NCBI GenBank assembly: GCA_046539045.1
Contig: JBKHHU010000154.1
Span: 1-8,442 of the forward strand
From: JBKHHU01 sp046539045
GTDB taxonomy: Bacteria > Planctomycetota > Phycisphaerae > SM23-33
Direction: 5' to 3'
DNA: 8,442 bases
Below the pieces are notes generated by a model. The model had not been told where the DNA came from. It searched no databases and saw only the letters and a list, made by a program, of their open reading frames with translations. Shown here one piece after another: positions 6,411-8,442 of the stretch (position 1 is the first letter of the stretch; each line of letters opens with the position of its first letter). Made by a program: the position numbers and the translations under genes.

Positions 6411-7643
6411 TCAGGGCGCCTGCCCCGCGATAATCCGCGCTGCCGGTCCGATGAAGTCTATCAACAGGTCGTAGGCCAACATGACAACAATCGTTCCCGC
6501 GGCCAGGCCGGGACCGTACGGAAGGGCCCGGTGCTTCCTGCTGCTCATGGTCCAGAGGATCATCAGCAGCGTCACCAGCGGGGCGATCCAGAACGTCAGG
6601 CTCGGGACGATCCAGCCGGTAACGGCACCGACGGCAGCGAGCAGGTGAACGTCGCCCATGCCCATCGCTTCCTTACCGACGCCCAGCGTGCCCAGGATGC
6701 GGGCACCCCAGATCCACAGCCCGCCGATCAGGAACCCAAACAGGCTCGACAGCAGGGCGTTGACGTGCGGAGCATACCCGCCGGCATCGCGAGAGGCGAC
6801 CGACGTCCACCAGTGATCCAGGCCCGACCAGTAGGTCAGCGCCGCCCATGTCAAAACCGCCAGCACACCGGCGGGGGCAAGGAAAACCACCTCTTTGACG
6901 ATTTCCAGACGCGGGTTGACGCCGTGTTCACTGGTGACGACCATTTCCTCGGCCCGGCGGTCGCGTTTGCTCTTTTTGTCGGAGGTCTCTTCGCCTGTTT
7001 GGTTCTGCTCGGATTCTGCGCCCGCGCCGTCGGCATCGATGAAACTCCGCTCGAGGAACCCGAATTTCACAGCCAGGAGCGAAAGCACCAGCCCCACACC
7101 GGCAGCGATGCTCATCGCCCCGACGACAGGGGAGACGGCAGGCATCCACGGGTGCGGGTCGGCAGCGGCCATCGCCGCGCCGAAAAGGGCGACGATCCAG
7201 CAGGCTTCGATGGGCAGGATCCAGTATTCCAGGTCGATCAGCGAACAGACCAGCAGCGCCAGCAGCAGGGCACCGTGAGCGGCGAACATCATCCATGAAT
7301 CGGCCCAAGCCGCCGGAATGGTCTCGCCGGCGCCCACGCCGTCCCGAACGCCCAGCAGGTAATAGGCCACCCAAAGCCCCGCCACCAGGCAGCCGGCCAT
7401 GGTCTCCACGACTATGTACCGAGCGGAGATCTTCACGCCGCACTGGCGGCACCGGCCTCGCAGGATCAACCAGCTCAGCACGGGGATGTTGTCATACGCG
7501 CGGATGGCCTTGCCGCAGGACGGACAATGGCTGCCCGGAAAAACAATGCTCTCCCCGCGCGGGTACCGCCAGACCACAACGTTCAAAAAGCTGCCGATGC
7601 TGGCGCCCAGCACAAACAGGAATATCAGCCAGAATATCTCCAC
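6411..7643 (-). CDS. Type IV prepilin peptidase/methyltransferase (A24), enlarged form
   Basis: This integral membrane aspartic protease cleaves the leader of type IV pilins and type II secretion pseudopilins and methylates the new N-terminus. The N-terminal domain has GSFLNVVVWRYPRG (17-30) and two zinc-type pairs, C40-x2-C43 and C65-x2-C68. The catalytic aspartates are Asp137 in LIDLEYWILP and Asp331 in the GMGD motif (328-331), followed by the usual helix and YGPGLAAG (376-383). At 410 residues it is far longer than the usual 250-290. The excess lies between the catalytic halves: a charged, soluble segment (about 198-250) and an extra hydrophobic stretch (251-270). The residue after ILP is Ile, not the common Asp. 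The start is GTG at 7643, supported by AAGGA six bases upstream. No pilin or secretion genes are visible, so the substrate lies elsewhere. Confidence 0.95.
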   Translation of the reverse strand: MEIFWLIFLFVLGASIGSFLNVVVWRYPRGESIVFPGSHCPSCGKAIRAYDNIPVLSWLILRGRCRQCGVKISARYIVVETMAGCLVAGLWVAYYLLGVRDGVGAGETIPAAWADSWMMFAAHGALLLALLVCSLIDLEYWILPIEACWIVALFGAAMAAADPHPWMPAVSPVVGAMSIAAGVGLVLSLLAVKFGFLERSFIDADGAGAESEQNQTGEETSDKKSKRDRRAEEMVVTSEHGVNPRLEIVKEVVFLAPAGVLAVLTWAALTYWSGLDHWWTSVASRDAGGYAPHVNALLSSLFGFLIGGLWIWGARILGTLGVGKEAMGMGDVHLLAAVGAVTGWIVPSLTFWIAPLVTLLMILWTMSSRKHRALPYGPGLAAGTIVVMLAYDLLIDFIGPAARIIAGQAP

Positions 7644-7709
7644 GCGTCATCCTTACATTCAGGTCATCCAAGAGCGGGCCGCCGCAATGTGCGCACACGC
7701 CCGGCCCCT

Positions 7710-7738
7710 ATTGTGGTATCGTACCCAACGCCTGTAAA
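7710..7738 (-). promoter_or_regulatory. Probable promoter of the prepilin peptidase operon
   Basis: On the minus strand, TTTACA (7738-7733) and CACAAT (7715-7710) are separated by 17 bases and match five and four of six consensus positions. The transcript would start near 7703, about 60 bases before the GTG start of the prepilin peptidase. Confidence 0.5.
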
Positions 7739-7744
7739 GCTTGA

Positions 7745-7858
7745 GGCAATGGTGCGACTGCGAAATTCCGATCGGGAATGTTGATCGTGGAGGTCCGCCT
7801 GACCATTGCCGATCGGGCGCCCGCTACAGGTTCCACGCCTTGGCGAAGGCTTCGAAGC
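7745..7858. repeat. Cluster of inverted repeats between the XylR-type gene and the prepilin peptidase
   Basis: The 260-base gap holds no convincing gene but has several perfect dyads. GGCAATGG (7745-7752) is complementary to CCATTGCC (7803-7810). The palindrome CCGATCGG occurs twice (7768-7775 and 7809-7816), 41 bases apart, each followed by G. GCCTT/AAGGC (7837-7841/7846-7850) is a short hairpin and GCTTCGAAGC (7849-7858) a ten-base palindrome. They lie just upstream of the candidate promoter of the prepilin peptidase and downstream of the regulator gene. None has a T-run, so no intrinsic terminator for the regulator is evident. Confidence 0.45.
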
Positions 7859-7903
7859 TACGGTCGCGGGTTGTTTCGGTGGCAGGCGGGAAGCAGCCAC
7901 TTG

Positions 7904-8442
7904 TCAGCTTATGCTCTTGCGGTACTCGCGGGGCGAGAGGCCCTGATGTCGGCGGAAGGTGGTGGAGAAGCTGGCCGCGCTGGCAAATCCGCTGCTTAAC
8001 GCAATCTGCAGGATCGGCATATCGGTCTCCCGTAGCAATCGGCGAGCGATGCTCAGCCGCGCGGCGCTGAGCGATTCCCCGATGCCGCGGCCGAGATGCC
8101 TGCTGTAGCGACGTTCCAATGATCGACGGGAACTGCTCAGATGATTCGCCACGTCCTGGGCGGTGATTCCTTCGCCGGCGTGCAGACGGATATAGCGCTC
8201 GGCTTCGGCAACGTCAGGGTCCGGCACGGCCACGGTGTCCGTCGACAACCGGGACATGATGCCGGTAGGCGGCACGCGCGTGAGGGGCCCGTTGCTCGCT
8301 GCGGCCCCGGATCTCATCAGTTCATCCAGCAGCTGTCCGGCCGCCGCGGCCCGTCCGGGCAGGTTCGTGTCGACACTGCTGAGCGGTGGATACGTCAGTT
8401 CGCAGAGAGGCCGGTCATTGCCCACCCCGATTACCGCGATCT
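7904..8442 (-). CDS. XylR-type AraC-family transcription regulator, C-terminal part (start outside window)
   Basis: The frame is open to the window edge, so this is the last 179 or so codons of a longer gene. The left-over sensor half reads IAVIGVGNDRPLCELTYPPLSSVDTN, the end of a LacI/periplasmic-binding-like domain as in XylR; it is split here as IAVIGVGNDRP and LCELTYPPLSSVDTN. The family linker VPPTGIMSRLSTD follows. The C-terminal 105 residues are an AraC double helix-turn-helix: ITAQDVANHLSSSRRSLERRY and the second helix pair ending FSTTFRRHQGLSPREYRK. In this family a sugar or related ligand bound by the sensor half switches DNA binding. The regulated genes would normally be adjacent, probably beyond the right edge, since nothing in the window is a sugar gene. 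An internal GTG at 8425 is not the true start, as it falls inside the sensor domain. The stop at 7904 is clear. Confidence 0.93.
   Translation of the reverse strand, partial: IAVIGVGNDRPLCELTYPPLSSVDTNLPGRAAAAGQLLDELMRSGAAASNGPLTRVPPTGIMSRLSTDTVAVPDPDVAEAERYIRLHAGEGITAQDVANHLSSSRRSLERRYSRHLGRGIGESLSAARLSIARRLLRETDMPILQIALSSGFASAASFSTTFRRHQGLSPREYRKSIS

Noticed and set aside
6354..7298. Plus-strand frame opposite the prepilin peptidase
   Set aside because: It is antisense to a gene with intact catalytic motifs, and its composition (Arg, Gln, Gly, Asp rich) is that of a shadow frame.
7664..7900. Small minus-strand frame between the XylR-type gene and the prepilin peptidase
   Set aside because: It has a GTG start with no ribosome binding site, overlaps the candidate promoter and dyad cluster, and its translation is Ser/Arg/Pro-rich without motifs.

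Overview
The window is GC-rich and densely coded, and it looks like chromosome rather than a mobile region. There are no transposases, phage genes, tRNAs, rRNAs or CRISPR repeats. Several traits suggest a planctomycete, possibly class Phycisphaerae: a XylR-type AraC regulator with a LacI-like sensor half, an enlarged prepilin peptidase with a long charged insert, an HU protein with a lysine-rich N-terminal tail, and a Rho that lacks the usual N-terminal domain. This placement is an inference from protein style, not a measured relationship.

Left part, plus strand. Positions 1-330 hold a terminator- or attenuator-like set of inverted repeats and a structured leader with two perfect hairpins. 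They precede an HU-family DNA-binding protein (331-621), which ends in a strong intrinsic terminator. A separate promoter (749-777) then drives an exported or membrane-anchored protein of unknown function (816-2090) that seems to contain a diverged internal duplication.

Middle and right part, minus strand. The plus-strand unit converges on rho (2193-3338) across a long hairpin that can serve both strands. Reading leftward toward rho, a promoter with a perfect TATAAT box precedes hisH and hisA, the glutaminase subunit of imidazole-glycerol-phosphate synthase and the ProFAR isomerase. These two genes overlap by 32 bases; hisF is not in the window. rho follows hisA after a 204-base leader with its own TTGACA element and two adjacent hairpins, so rho is probably transcribed or attenuated separately.

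Further right is an OmpA-family lipoprotein (5123-5836) with a coiled-coil stalk, its own promoter containing an operator-like palindrome, and a textbook terminator. Beyond it lies a probable two-gene operon of a type IV prepilin peptidase (6411-7643, GTG start) and a small two-helix membrane protein resembling LapA/DUF1049 (5969-6373). At the right edge is the C-terminal half of a XylR/AraC-type regulator (7904 to the edge); its start lies outside the window.

The genes are mostly housekeeping: nucleoid structure, transcription termination, histidine synthesis, envelope anchoring and pilin/pseudopilin processing. I see no convincing new multi-gene system. The points most worth checking are the structured leaders of the HU and rho genes, the duplicated unknown exported protein, the enlarged prepilin peptidase, and the palindrome in the lipoprotein promoter.
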